NCBI GenBank assembly: GCA_021613535.1
Contig: CP075496.1
Location: 124,001-188,000 of the forward strand
Direction: 5' to 3'
From: Adineta vaga
Taxonomy: Eukaryota > Rotifera
Length of the DNA: 64,000 nt
Each line of letters begins with the position of its first letter. The stretch's first letter is position 1. A program made the position numbers and the translations under genes. The notes below the pieces were generated by a model. It was not told where the DNA came from and made no database searches. It saw only the letters and a list, made by a program, of their open reading frames with translations. This document shows positions 1 through 10,695 of this stretch, piece by piece.

Positions 1-215
1 AAATCACATTTTCAATAGAATCGCCATAGAAAATCATTGCGACTTACAAGACTGTAATTTCAATTTATCCTCTTGATCATCAGAAATTTCATTGATCATA
101 TCATACGTGGCATTATCATAGATATATCACGAACTGATTGATTAAGTTCTTTTGATTCAATTCGTCTTAAATGTCCTATATCAACAAATAAAAATAATAG
201 TTTTGTAACAAAACT

Positions 216-482
216 TTAAAAAAACCTTTGAGTAATTCGACAGCATTCATACAATGAATGAATTTGATCAAATGCATCAATTAAAAATGTTAAATCCTTT
301 TCACTAATTCTTCTTTCTTCTATAAGTCTTTCCATAATATTAAGTGTACCTGTAAGCGATGGATCATCTCGAAATCTTCGTGGAACAACACCACCAAGAT
401 AAAAATGTAAACGTGATCGATCTTCATTACTAAGATGATCTTGAATATCCAATAAAATAACACGTAAACGTTGAGTATCCAT
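216..482 (-). CDS. Death-effector-domain-like protein, first exon or fragment
   Basis: An 88-residue ORF from an ATG reads as one compact helical domain. Its pattern resembles death effector domains: a start with LLDIQDHLSNEDRSRLHFYL, a middle RRFRDDPSLTGTL segment in the place of the RxDL-type motif, and a last helix LTFLIDAFDQI. DED proteins are adaptors in caspase and NF-kB-type signalling, and bdelloids have expanded sets of death-fold proteins. The frame closes just after a CAAAG|GTTTTT donor-like site. A GATATAG acceptor-like site follows about 45 nt later with about 26 further open codons, but the phases do not match. The gene may therefore be broken or spliced in another way. The DED call rests on pattern only and no partner domain is visible. 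Confidence 0.5.
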   Translation of the reverse strand: MDTQRLRVILLDIQDHLSNEDRSRLHFYLGGVVPRRFRDDPSLTGTLNIMERLIEERRISEKDLTFLIDAFDQIHSLYECCRITQRFF

Positions 483-994
483 TATTTATTATTTATTCCA
501 CGAAGAAAATTGTATGATTAATAAGAATATCTGCTAAGAAGAAAAAAATAGTGAATAATCAATTTGAATCTTGCCTTAAGCGATAAATTTATCGTTTTGT
601 GGGATTTCATTTTTTCCTTTCTCTCATGTAGAGTATGGGAAAAATTGTCAAGTATGGAATATCACCACTTATTATACAATCACACAGTCGGTCTTGTCGA
701 TACTTTTCTTCTACTTTATTCTATGAGAAAAATCTGTCCTTTCTCACATCTTCAGACTATAGATTTATCTATTGTAAATTACGAAGGATTGACATTCAGA
801 GAGCTGATTCGAAAAAATGACGTGGGTGTGGGTGTGGGTGTGAGTATGAAAGAACAGTAGATACCCACACCCACCTACACCCTCGACTTCGAATGCTGAT
901 TTAGGAAATACAAGTCAATTTCTTTGTAAACTTCGTATCCTTGTTTTTTTCAATACATTAACCATAGCTTTTTGACTTATTACATTAGCTACTC
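483..994. other. Intergenic; contains a telomere-like hairpin
   Basis: No convincing gene. A 98-codon open frame on the + strand lacks domain features. The notable content is the inverted TGTGGG-type repeat at about 824-888. Confidence 0.5.
824..888. repeat. Telomere-like hairpin repeat (copy 1)
   Basis: About four GTGGGT units run forward, followed after a loop of about 20 nt by ACCCACACCCACC running back, so the strand can fold on itself. The word matches the bdelloid telomeric unit TGTGGG. Similar blocks recur near 6664, 11642, 23336, 25196, 28786, 31198, 59235 and 62281. Confidence 0.75.
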
Positions 995-1560
995 TTGATT
1001 GCATGGTGTTCTTCTAACAGGAATATTAATTATCGAAATCGAAGTACATTGAAAAATGCACAATGTGGTATTATTCTCATTGTGTTTATGTCAATTCTTA
1101 TACAAATTCAACAGATCTTCTATTATGAAGCCAATCTTACATATACTCCATTGAAATGTTATTCAAAAACGGTAACACGTGGTATTCTATCAGATTTATC
1201 CTTGATTATGATTACTGTCCTAATTCCATTATCATTTATGTTTATCTTTGATCGAATGATTATTTTAAATATACACCACACACAATCACGTTTAGAAGCC
1301 ACACAGCTATGACAATGTCGGATAGTAATGGAACTCTAAATCCCATTTTTGTCGATATTAGACATTTCAAACAACAACGCAAAACTGATAAACGATTATT
1401 CAACATTACAAAATACGATTGAAATTTTAACTTTCGATTTATTTCTTCTTTTTATAAATTGTTGTTTCGGGAATGCCATTCTATATTTATAGATTACCTG
1501 GAAGAAAAGCATTTGGAAAAGCATCGTTAAATCTGTTTCATAGAAAATAAACATTATTGC
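995..1560 (+). pseudogene. Decayed rhodopsin-like 7TM receptor remnant
   Basis: An open stretch at 995-1312 encodes what looks like the TM4-TM5 region of a bdelloid-type orphan receptor. It has a basic RNINYRNRSTLK loop, a hydrophobic span GIILIVFMSILIQIQQIF, an extracellular YTPLKCYS segment, and another hydrophobic span ending in FIFDRMIILNIHHTQSRL. After a stop and a frame change, 1440-1560 still shows a TM7-like piece followed by a basic cytoplasmic tail (LPGRKAFGKASLNLFHRK). TM1-3 and TM6 are not recoverable. This is a broken gene. Confidence 0.55.
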
Positions 1561-2310
1561 CGCTCATAATCTCTTTATTTGGATAGAGAATAATAATCCT
1601 ACGGAAATAGAATGAAAGCTATGAAAGAGAAAATAAATTAAAAAGACGTAATTTCTTAAGATAAAATGTTTAGAGTGTATCGTGTGTCTGACATAAACAG
1701 AACTGATATATAATATTTTGATAGATGAAAGTGTTTTAGTCTATTTCCAGATTATCATTTGATAGACGAATAATATATAAACTAATTAAAATCAACGAAT
1801 TTGTATGTTAAAGATCATTTGTATTGAACTGAATATGTATCGAAGTCTTACTTGTACATGGTAATAATCAATTATATCTGAATATTTTCGAACAGATGAT
1901 GAAAAAAAGCCTTTCAATTAAAATTTATTGTATATTATTACGAAGTTTAAAAAAAAGTTATTTTTAAAATATATCGATGAATTGAAATATTCTGCGGAGT
2001 TTTATTTATCTCATTTTATATTAAATTAAGCAGAAAAATACATCAAGTTTTACAAAATTATAGGTATATCAGTATTAGACATGTGACATACAGACATTAT
2101 CACTTATGTAAATTTTGATAAAAATGGATACTCGACATCTTCAATTATTCAATTTCGTTGATGATATTAAACTAATTGGAGTAGAAATTTTCTATCTATG
2201 TTTCATTGAATGAGTTAAGGAAAATAGGAAGACATTTATTTAGAGATGCGTTAATAATCATAAATAAAAGCTCGAGTCTTCTTTTTTTCTTAAAAACATT
2301 TTTCATAAAA
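1561..2310. other. AT-rich intergenic spacer
   Basis: No ORF, RNA gene or repeat recognised. It is the presumed 5' region of the receptor that starts at 2311. Confidence 0.5.
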
Positions 2311-3222
2311 ATGAATCTCTCAATAAATGATACAACACTAAAAAAAAGCGATTATAGTCTTATTGCTCCTTTATCAATGTCATTTTCTGTAATTGCTATT
2401 TTAATTAGTTTATATATATTAATTCTGATTATATTAACAAAACAATTACATACAATAAATCGTTTATTAATTTGTAATACATGTTTAGCTTCTATTTTAT
2501 ATTGTCTTGTTCAATTTATTCTTTATATTTATCTTTTAATATTAAAATGGATTACAGATGATCAATCATGTCGATGGCGTGCTTATTTTTCATATATGTC
2601 GTTAGTTGCATTTGTCTATTCTTATGTTATTCAAATAATATCAAGATTTTTTTTTATTAATTTATATACAAAATATCGTTGGTTAATTTCATATAAAGTA
2701 CATATTTATTTAATTTTATTTGGATGGATTGTGATATTAATATTACCATTACCATCACTTTTAACAAATGATATTCATTTCCGTGCTGATGAAATTTGTT
2801 GGGTACCACCAGATAAGTTAATACATTCAAATTATACAATTGTTGCATATTATATAATACCAATTATATTAATTATTCTATTTAGTATTGTTATAATGAT
2901 TCGAATATATAATTATAAAAATACAACAACAATACAACGTAATAAAAAAAGAAGAGAACGTGATTCAGAAATCTTTCGTAATATAATGATATCATTTAGT
3001 GTTTATTTTCTTGGTGGTATTCCATATATGATTAATCAATTTACAAATATTGAATTTTTCTATTCAGTCGGTGTAGTTTCTGTGACATTTGTTGTTAATA
3101 TGGAAAAATTAATTATTATTTATCTTGATCGAGATATTCGAAATATTGTTAAAAATTATTTTTATCAAAGACATACTCGAGTTACACCAGTGACATTTAA
3201 TCCTACTTTTACTGTTCGTTAA
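2311..3222 (+). CDS. Orphan rhodopsin-like 7TM receptor
   Basis: Single-exon ORF of 303 residues from the ATG at 2311. An open frame continues upstream to 2206, but this ATG gives the expected short extracellular N-terminus with two N-glycosylation sequons (NLS, NDT) directly before TM1. Seven hydrophobic spans are visible. An NRLLICNTCLAS segment lies in TM2. A Cys before TM3 (QSCRWRAY) and a Cys in the second extracellular loop (EICWVPPD) could form the usual disulfide. The third inner loop is basic (RNKKRRERDSE). The DRY motif is replaced by an SRFFFINLY-type sequence and there is no NPxxY, both common in rotifer orphan receptors. It is probably a plasma-membrane GPCR with unknown ligand. 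Confidence 0.8.
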   Translation: MNLSINDTTLKKSDYSLIAPLSMSFSVIAILISLYILILIILTKQLHTINRLLICNTCLASILYCLVQFILYIYLLILKWITDDQSCRWRAYFSYMSLVAFVYSYVIQIISRFFFINLYTKYRWLISYKVHIYLILFGWIVILILPLPSLLTNDIHFRADEICWVPPDKLIHSNYTIVAYYIIPIILIILFSIVIMIRIYNYKNTTTIQRNKKRRERDSEIFRNIMISFSVYFLGGIPYMINQFTNIEFFYSVGVVSVTFVVNMEKLIIIYLDRDIRNIVKNYFYQRHTRVTPVTFNPTFTVR

Positions 3223-3320
3223 TTACAAGTAATGCTCGTCGGACTGATTCGCTTAACTCTCGACTATGGAGGACGGGTATTTTCAGTTTGTCACACTAGT
3301 GAGATGAATTGATCTGGAAA
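3223..3320 (-). repeat. Dispersed repeat family 'GACGAGCGTTACTT' (copy 1)
   Basis: Read on the minus strand this stretch matches copies at 35090-35185 and 38425-38512. They share AGATCAATTCRTYTCACTA, then an AGTCGAG motif, then GACGAGCRTTACTTG. The 38164-38548 copy has terminal inverted repeats, which makes this a fragment of the same MITE-like family. A shorter relative lies at about 4328-4372. Confidence 0.7.
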
Positions 3321-4690
3321 CTTAAGATAGGAGAAAATGGCTCTCATGTTATTGGCAAAATATGTATTAACCTTCGAAAACAGAATATCAACTTTTTTTT
3401 CGTAAAATCAATTTCACCCAACACTCTTGTTCATACTGTGTCACGATGATTTCTGACTAGCGTTCACTGATGTTTTTTTTATACCTTTGCCACAAACTCA
3501 CAGACTGGCTGGTTAATGGTCCTCTTTTTACTACAATTCTTCTCCTATTCCTCCTTTTTCATTTTAATTTCAAAATCAATAAATTGAATACCGTGAAAAA
3601 ACAAAAACTCGATGTTGAAAAGAATTAAATCATTGGAACAGGAGACAGAACTCATGTTGAAATATAAAAAGCTTCAATCAAAACTTCACAATACAAGAAA
3701 CACCAATAAGGACCACTTCATAAAAACGTTACATATCCTGCATTCTAAATTTCGATAACAACACGAACGACTGATTTCAAAACTTTAACCCCGAAATTTT
3801 CCCTCACGGCTACCCATTGTAAATCGCAACCAATACCCCACTCGCCTTACCCTCTTAACAAGTTACTAGTTTAGCCCTACCACTCGCACTGACCACGCAT
3901 CTCTATAGCACCGAACATCGATAAACTGACACTGACGTTCACTGGACCAGTGGTGCACCGACACTGTTTACACTGAAAGCACAGTAAACACCGACACAGT
4001 ATTCACTGGGCTAGTGTGACTACACTGGGATTTTATTATTGGTGCGTATTAATTCGAAATAACATATAAGAGAACGATATCTTTCGCAGGTAATATGTGG
4101 ATGAATACAAAATTTTTATTCGATGGAAGAATTTTAGCTGTATAATCCATTTCCCTATAATTGATAATTGATCTATTCGAAATAATTTGACTTGCATATT
4201 TCTTTGTTAATAAACTAATGAATAGCGATTATGAAATAACATCTACCTATTCCATTGTAAAGAAACTATGCTCCACTTATTATTGTATTCTTTTATATCC
4301 TACTCTCTGTTGTCGATTCTTCTCATATATGACAAGTAACGCTCGTCTTTAGACTCGCTTAGCTCTTTCTCGTAGAAATATTGCTTTCAGATGGTATATT
4401 TTTTATGCATTATTGTGTATATAAGTTTATTTTCAGCATAGATTAGATATTTTCACAAAAGCAACAATAGATACGTATACCAAAATGTTAAATATAGGAT
4501 TAGATATTTTGAAGAAATACTAATACAATTAGGAAGATTATGAATGATTACATCAAATTAAGATAAATGTAAAGAAAGAAGTAAAGAAAGTGAACATATA
4601 TGAATAGTTATTTTGAGATAATTTCAAATTATGATACATTTTATATGCTTGCAATAACACTAGACTCTTAGCAAAGTATCGATTTACACA
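3321..4690. other. Intergenic, no gene seen
   Basis: No coding region is supported. At 3885-4030 there is a patch of repeated CACTG/CAGTG words with near-palindromes. A short copy of the dispersed repeat family is at 4328-4372 (minus orientation). Confidence 0.5.
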
Positions 4691-4693
4691 TGT

Positions 4694-5376
4694 TCAAAAA
4701 ATGAAAGAGATACACTCTCGTTTTGTCTTCTTGCCAAGTTCATCTAAACGTTTGAGTTCAGCGTCTTGGGCAGAAGAAGGTTGAACTTGTAGAACCTTCA
4801 TGTCGAAAGGTCGAAGAATAACTATATCATCACCTTTCTTCACTCTGCTGAGTGGTACATATATCGATGCTACTTGCAGTGTCCCAGGCGGGACTTGAAG
4901 ATCGACTACGATTTTGTTCATTGTGAGTCCTTGCGCCTTGTATGTAGTTATAGCGAAGGCAGGTACAATTGGTAGTTGCGTTCTTGTAACTTGAATGACT
5001 TGTGGAATTTTTCTCCCACTTTGCGCTCGATCGAATAGATGCCCGAAGAGTTGCTTTATAGGAACAGTGAATCGCTTTTTGATTAATGGAATAGGAATTA
5101 GTTTAGGACGAAGACCATCAAGATTTGTTTCTACTTGTGATGTATTAATTTCCACGAGTGCATATAATGGTTTTCGTATGTATATTGTATTGGGGGAGAA
5201 TACATCGCTCTTTATCTTAAAACCCCTTGGCTCCTCCTGATCATCGTATATGAGCTCTCGAAAAATTCCTTGTGTACCATTCGAAAGCCCTAGTTCACAC
5301 GCAATGTTATCGGTGAGAAGTACAGGCATGTTGGGTACGAAGGGTAAGAGACCGGGTAGAAGCTCGGTCTTGTTAT
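4694..5376 (-). pseudogene. PIF1/RecD-type SF1 helicase, C-terminal fragment
   Basis: About 228 codons of the C-terminal half of a PIF1-like DNA helicase. The segment MPVLLTDNIACELGLSNGTQ matches the family's conserved NGT region. AFAITTYKAQGLTMNKIVVD is motif V, and ASIYVPLSRVKKGDDIVIL is motif VI. Walker A and B and everything N-terminal are missing. The open frame starts after an acceptor-like CTATCAG at 5377-5383, but upstream lies only repeat DNA. Such helicases occur as cellular PIF1 and in Helitron Rep-helicases; no Rep domain is seen here, so the origin is unresolved. It is probably a non-functional remnant. Confidence 0.7.
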
Positions 5377-5522
5377 CTGATAGATGGACGTTACTTCAAA
5401 ATTCGTTTGTGAAAGTAAGTTACTAATTATTACATCACCACACATTGCACACAATATTGTATTTACCCTATTTATCCATTTGACTGTACCCGGTATCATA
5501 CGATTATGCATTTCTCCCGAAA

Positions 5523-5990
5523 ATCGGTACCCTCTGTTTCAAAAAAAATTTTTAATTCTCAAAAAACTAACACCAAATTCGAGTTCCTCGACACGAAAAC
5601 ACCTTTATGTCAACTCTTGTAAAAGAATATGTTTTTGGCAAAAAACTTTTCCTGTCTCAAAAAAATATTTTTTTATGCGAAATTTCAAAAAACTAACATC
5701 AGATTCGTTTTCCCCAACCCAAAAAACCCTTTGGCCAAATTTTAGAAAAAAAAAAGTTTTTTATAAAAAAATGGTCCTTTGTCTTAAAAAAATATTTTTT
5801 TATGCAAAATTTCAAAAAACTAACATCAGATTCGAAGTCTCCGCATTGAAATACCTCTGGAAATGTCTTTTCGGAAAAATCGATTTTCGATGTTTTTTTG
5901 ACCCTGCGGACATACAAGCAAACAAACAAACAAGCAAACAATTTATGTTTCTAAGACTCTTCTCTACGAGAAAGAGAATAAAGTTAATAA
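5523..5990. repeat. Tandem repeat, about 120-127 bp period, three units
   Basis: Three degenerate units begin near 5528, 5650 and 5777. Each has T-C-T followed by an A-run and AT-rich stretch, then CAAAAAACTAACAYCARATTCG and a short unique tail. The last unit ends at a (CAAA)n-type run near 5910-5942. The 204-codon open frame across it is only the product of the repeat. It abuts the helicase fragment and may be a transposon end. Confidence 0.7.
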
Positions 5991-7286
5991 ACCCCTAAAA
6001 ATGGATTATTATGCTTCGCTTTTTTTACAGTGTAAGCAATAGCAAAACTCATTCCCTGTGTTCGAAGACCACAAAACAAGAGAACAAGAAAAAAACGTTG
6101 TGAAGTGACTTCATAGAACGAAATGAAAGACTGTTGAGAGAGAGTAGATAGGAAAAAAATATTTTGAAATGAGACACGTTTCGTTCTTCAATCAGTGTTT
6201 GTCTCTTGCAACGTCAGTGGTAAGTTGCACAGGAATGAGAGTGTGGATGTAACTTGCGGGAAAATCGACGAGAACAGGTTTGGACGTTGCTGTCTGAAAT
6301 CACAACATTCACCCGAAGTGGTCTTCGGAACAATCTGATTCACCGACATTTGAGCTCCGGCAGTTGAGCCTGAACGAGCATGTCATAATCCCATCCCATC
6401 ACATCTGGTAATTAGATTTTCAATGCTGTAATGACTTCGTTACACCAAACCTACTGAAATTTCGCAGCTTTGTAGGTATATAGTTGTATGTCAGATGCAA
6501 TGAATTAGGTTGACTACTCTGTAACGTATCGTGTCGTCAAGCGGTCGTTATCCACCGTAATAGTATTATGACACGTGTGGGCCCTGACAATTAAACCGCG
6601 GAAATTGAGCAGCAACACTTGAATCCTTGACAGTTGTCTTTCAGTAGAGTGGGAAAAAGAAAGATTGAGGGTGTGGGTGGGTGGGTGTGGGTGAGGGTGT
6701 GAAAGATTCGTCTTTTCGTAAGCTTTCATTCTCAACATTCTTACGTGCCGGTATATGTATTATTTTCGTTTTCGAGGTTTTCATTTTCGACATTTTTACT
6801 TTCGAGGTTTTTAGGGAAAATCATTCTATTATCCAAATATTCAGGTTAAGAAGACACCCGAAACTCTTGAAGGAAGAGCCTATCGCTCGAACCCTTCTAG
6901 GATGTTGCACAGGTGATTATGTAGTATCGATACAACTAGAAATCGTTGAAACTGGAGGGGATATTTCGCGAGGCTCCCTTGTGAGCCTTAATCTGTCTCA
7001 GGATAGTTTTATACTGGGTTCAGTCCATGCCTGAAATGAGTTACAGAATAATCCAAAACTTATATATTATATATTTATCAGGGTCTATTAGACTCTTAAC
7101 CACTCATAAACTTTGCACCTTCACCCACAGCGTCAAGAGCCTGCTAAACAAATAGTATATAAATGGAATTAAATATAATTATACACATACGATATATATA
7201 CTATATGAATTATAGAAATTTTGAATTATTGTGTAATTCATTGACGACGTTCAGTGATTGAGTTGGATTTTCAGCTGTCCTAAGGC
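5991..7286. other. Intergenic with one telomere-like arm
   Basis: No gene supported. A single-arm TGTGGG-type block lies at 6664-6706 (GAGGGTGTGGGTGGGTGGG and onward). Open frames on either strand here lack domains. Confidence 0.45.
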
Positions 7287-7648
7287 ATGTATACAATAGA
7301 AGCAAAGAACGAACAGACGAACAAGCACATGGACTCGGTGAACCACCCTCCACCAAAGGAGGAAATTAAAATTAAAATGGAATCGGTAAATTTTACGCGT
7401 ATAGATCTCAATGACACGGAAGAAATTTATGAAAAGACAAGCAAATTAAAAGACAAGTTCTTTTCAACAAGAGATGACGTGAAAGAGGTAGATGCAGAGT
7501 CGAATGAATCGAAATTACCACCATCATTTCGCGTGACTGAGTTAAATCAACACGAAACCAAACTTGATGAAGAGGAAAACGCAATCAAAATTCAAGCAGA
7601 ATCCGTCTCAACGGATCAGATTTGTCATTTATCAAAGTATTACGTTAA
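7287..7648 (+). other. Host ORF remnant at the left piggyBac flank
   Basis: An acidic, lysine-rich open frame, MESVNFTRIDLNDTEEIYEK and onward, runs into the transposon end and would stop shortly past the right flank if the element were absent. No domain is recognised and the hydrophobicity is low. It could be part of a real host gene or chance. In another frame, the same sequence continues into the secreted-peptide gene at 10414. Confidence 0.25.
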
Positions 7649-10413
7649 CCCTGAAACGCCCACCTGGGGTTCATGCGGACCCCAGCTAGTTTCATTCTAA
7701 TGTTTTATATATACGATGACAGATCATATCACGCCACTCTACATATGCTCTAGTGAAGAGTAGTAGAGTATACTATAGAAAGCATTCGCTTATCTCTTTA
7801 AGTCATCTATGAGATAAATTACTTCAAAGTTGATATATACGTATATTGCCCACCTGGGGTCCAACTGGACCCCATATTATAACATTAGTTTTCTCCTAAT
7901 ATTTGATCATAAATTTTTCATTCTCATATTTTATACATCTGTCCACTCATGTGGGAATATTCTATAGCTCTCTAATAAACTGTGAAATATATCAGTCGCA
8001 TTAAAACGGTATATTCTGCATATCTGACTATTCTTACAACTCTTCTGTTATTTTTTTAAATAATTACGTCTCCAATGTAAAAGTTGAATATTTTCATGAA
8101 TAATACTTTTGTGCAGTACGACTCTACATGCATAGGTTTTTCTTTCTGCTATTGACATGACGTCACTATATATACATATTATATGTATATCTTATTTCGT
8201 TCTGCTATCATACGTTCATACGTGCATCATTTTTCTGGTATGTTCAAGTACACATGTTTTTTTTCTCGTTCTTTCTATATAGATGACATATGCTCTCTCT
8301 TGTAGCTTCTAGTAATTCCACTTATTTCTGCCATTTTCTAGCGAGTTCTTTGATTTTCTTCATAAAAACCTATATAAACCCATTCACTGAAATAGTAAAG
8401 TCATTATATATCTCACTACCTACGACTATTATACGAAAACATATGGATTCGAAGAAACGCTCTAATTCCAATCAATCGAAACACTGGTCTCGATATTCCA
8501 AGCACTTCAACGATGAGTCGAACGACGAAGATGATGATGTTGATAATGATTCTGAAGATGACGAAATACCTTTTACTCTTCAAGAAAGTTCTGATGAATC
8601 AGATGGTGGCGTGGTTGAAAAGGATTCAGATGATGAATCTGGTACAAGTACTGTTGAAACTGAAAGTAACAGTGATGATGAACCACCTAGACGTCGAGCA
8701 AAACGTCAATGAAAGGCTGAGCAATCACCAGTTCAAATATTTACAGCAAAATCTGGATGTCAATGGACATCAAAGGAACCTCCCAAAAGAAAAATACCAT
8801 CAGCTAATATCTTACGACAGCAAAATGGTGTTGGACGACTAGCTGCAGGTATACAAACAGTGAAAGAAGCATTTCAGGTTTTGATCACTCAAGAAATGGT
8901 TCTTATCTTGGTGAAGGAAACTAATCGACGAGCGCATCTGATCTTGGGACAGTGGAATAAGAAAAATTCTGGTAAAGAATACCAATGGAGGGATACGGAT
9001 CTTGAAGAAATGTGGGCTTTCATTGAGTTATTACTCCTCGCAGGTATTCATCGAGCAAAGAATGAAAGTTTGAATGAATTGTGGTCAATGATCAATGGAC
9101 GACCTATATTTTGAGCAACTATGTCCAAGAATCGTTTCAAAGCCTTACTTCAGTTTTGCCGATTCGACGATACAACAACACGAGAGGAAAGACTGAAGTC
9201 AGATAAACTAGCAGCAATACGAGATTTATGGACAATGTTCTTAGGTGGATTACAAATATGCTACACGCCTGGTGGATCGCTCACGGTAGACGAACAGCTT
9301 ATTCCAACTCGTGGTCGATGCAATTTTCGTCAATATATGCCTAGTAAACCTGGGAAATATGGACTGAAGATCTTTTGGTGTTGTGATTCAGATACAGCAT
9401 ATCCTTGGATCAATACAGGACGAACCATTACTACAGACAACTATTTTACCAGAGCAGATTTGGCAGAAGATCTTCTAGGTGTTCAAACAACTCTTGTAGG
9501 AACTATTCGACGAAACAAAAAGGGAATTACACGGGAGCTGCAGCCAAATACACAACGTCCTGAGCAGTGATCTATATTTTGTTTCGATCGACAGCTAACA
9601 CTAGTTAGTTATGTACCTAAAACATCACATACCGTGATTCTGCTGTCATCTCTTCATCATGATCAGACAATTGTCGACGATGAAAAGAAAAAACCAGAGA
9701 TTATTTTATATTACAATAGCACAAAAGGTGGTGTTGATCATATGGACCAGATGGTTCAAACTTATTCGTGCAAACGAAAGACAAAACGATGGCCAATGAC
9801 TTTCTTTTTCAACATACTTGATCTTGGTGCTCTTGCTGCTTTTGTGGTATGGACAACCAAAAATCCTCAATGGAATGAAAAGAAAAACTACCGTCGATGT
9901 CTATTTCTAATGGAATTAGGTTATGATCTTGTTCAGTTGCATTTGGATCGACGACGACATCAACCACAGGCACTTCAAAAGAACGTTCTGATGGCTATAC
10001 AAGCGATTGGACTAACTGTTACTACTTCACACCCATCTATTGTTTCAACGGCTACTACCAAACAACGTTGCCATCTTTGCCCAAGAGAGCGTGATCGCAA
10101 GGTTATTACTCACTGTTCAAGTTGTAATGCTCCCTGTTGTCCAGATCATCACAGAGTTGTTTGCACGACGTGTAGTGAAACATTTTTAGGATAAAAGTAG
10201 ATTATACAAAAATGTTTTAGAAATAAATGATAAAATAACGAAATATAGTTTCTTTTTATAAGCTAATGAGTGTCTAAGAGACAAACTATATACCACATAA
10301 TACTAGCATAGTATACTACTTAAAAGGTGTATTATATCTATCTTATTGGGTTGGGGTCCATGCGGACCCCAGGTGGGTTATAAGTGGTAGTCCTACAGGT
10401 GGGCGTATGAGGG
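7649..10413 (+). mobile_element. piggyBac DNA transposon, both ends present
   Basis: The 2765-bp element is flanked by TTAA at 7645-7648 and 10414-10417, the family's invariant target duplication. Both ends start CCCT and share the terminal inverted repeat CCCT(G/C)A(A/T)ACGCCCACCTG. Near each end sits an almost perfect palindrome GGGGTCCATGCGGACCCC next to CCCACCTG, at 7657-7683, 7850-7876 and 10352-10378. These are likely transposase-binding sites. Inside is one transposase frame with three nonsense codons (next entry). The ends look usable, but the element cannot mobilise itself without transposase supplied elsewhere. Confidence 0.92.
8443..10194 (+). pseudogene. piggyBac transposase, inactivated by three TGA stops
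   Basis: One continuous frame from the ATG at 8443, interrupted only by TGA at 8710, 9112 and 9568, with no frameshift. Order: acidic Ser/Asp-rich N-terminus; DDE_Tnp_1_7 domain with the three catalytic Asp in VDEQLIPTRGRC (codon at 9289), TTDNYFT (9436) and GGVDHMDQM (9736); then a C-terminal cysteine-rich zinc-binding domain (RCHLCPRERD, HCSSCNAPCC, VVCTTC). At 9112 the context RPIF-stop-ATMSKNRF is where relatives carry an ordinary residue, and all three stops could come from CGA by C-to-T. Between DSDTAYPW and the second Asp the usual spacer of about 40 residues is missing, suggesting an in-frame deletion. An open frame continues upstream to 8290 but the acidic start is typical of the family. 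Confidence 0.9.
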
Positions 10414-10695
10414 TTAATCGTCTTCTTGGCGTTAATGACTATAAGTTGCATGGCACGGACCGTAGTCAATCAAGATGAGGTCGATGACAGTGTTCATCAT
10501 TTAATAAACAAACGTCAAAGTAATTGTGTTACTCTTATTTATGGTGCTCCTTTTCCTTGTCCCGGTCTTACTTGTAAATTTGGTGGTTGTACTGTTACTT
10601 ATAATCCTAGTACTGGTACTCTTACTGCTGGTGGTTGTTGTGGTGTTACTGTTAGTGTGCTTGGCAATGGTGTTAGGTATTGCTGTAATAACTAA
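10414..10695 (+). pseudogene. Small Cys-rich secreted peptide gene split by piggyBac
   Basis: Immediately after the right TTAA the frame reads a hydrophobic signal-peptide-like stretch (LIVFLALMTISCMA), then an acidic pro-segment, a dibasic NKR site, and a mature part of about 59 residues with eight cysteines, ending CCNN-stop. This is the plan of a prepro-peptide. No suitable ATG precedes it on this side, since the transposon lies directly in front. In the left flank the same frame is open back to an ATG at 7567. The insertion therefore seems to separate the start from the body of the gene. The family of the peptide is not recognised. Confidence 0.5.

Noticed and set aside
564-860. 98-codon ORF on the plus strand
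   Set aside because: No domain, and its end is made by the telomere-like repeat.
5384-5998. 204-codon ORF rich in Lys and Phe
   Set aside because: It spans three units of a tandem repeat, and its peptide repeats with the DNA; no independent coding signal.
8443-10194. TGA recoding or an alternative genetic code
   Set aside because: Other genes here use TGA as a true stop (Hint gene at 41527, LRR-coil gene at 62798, channel gene at 57080). The TGAs in the transposase are better explained as nonsense mutations.
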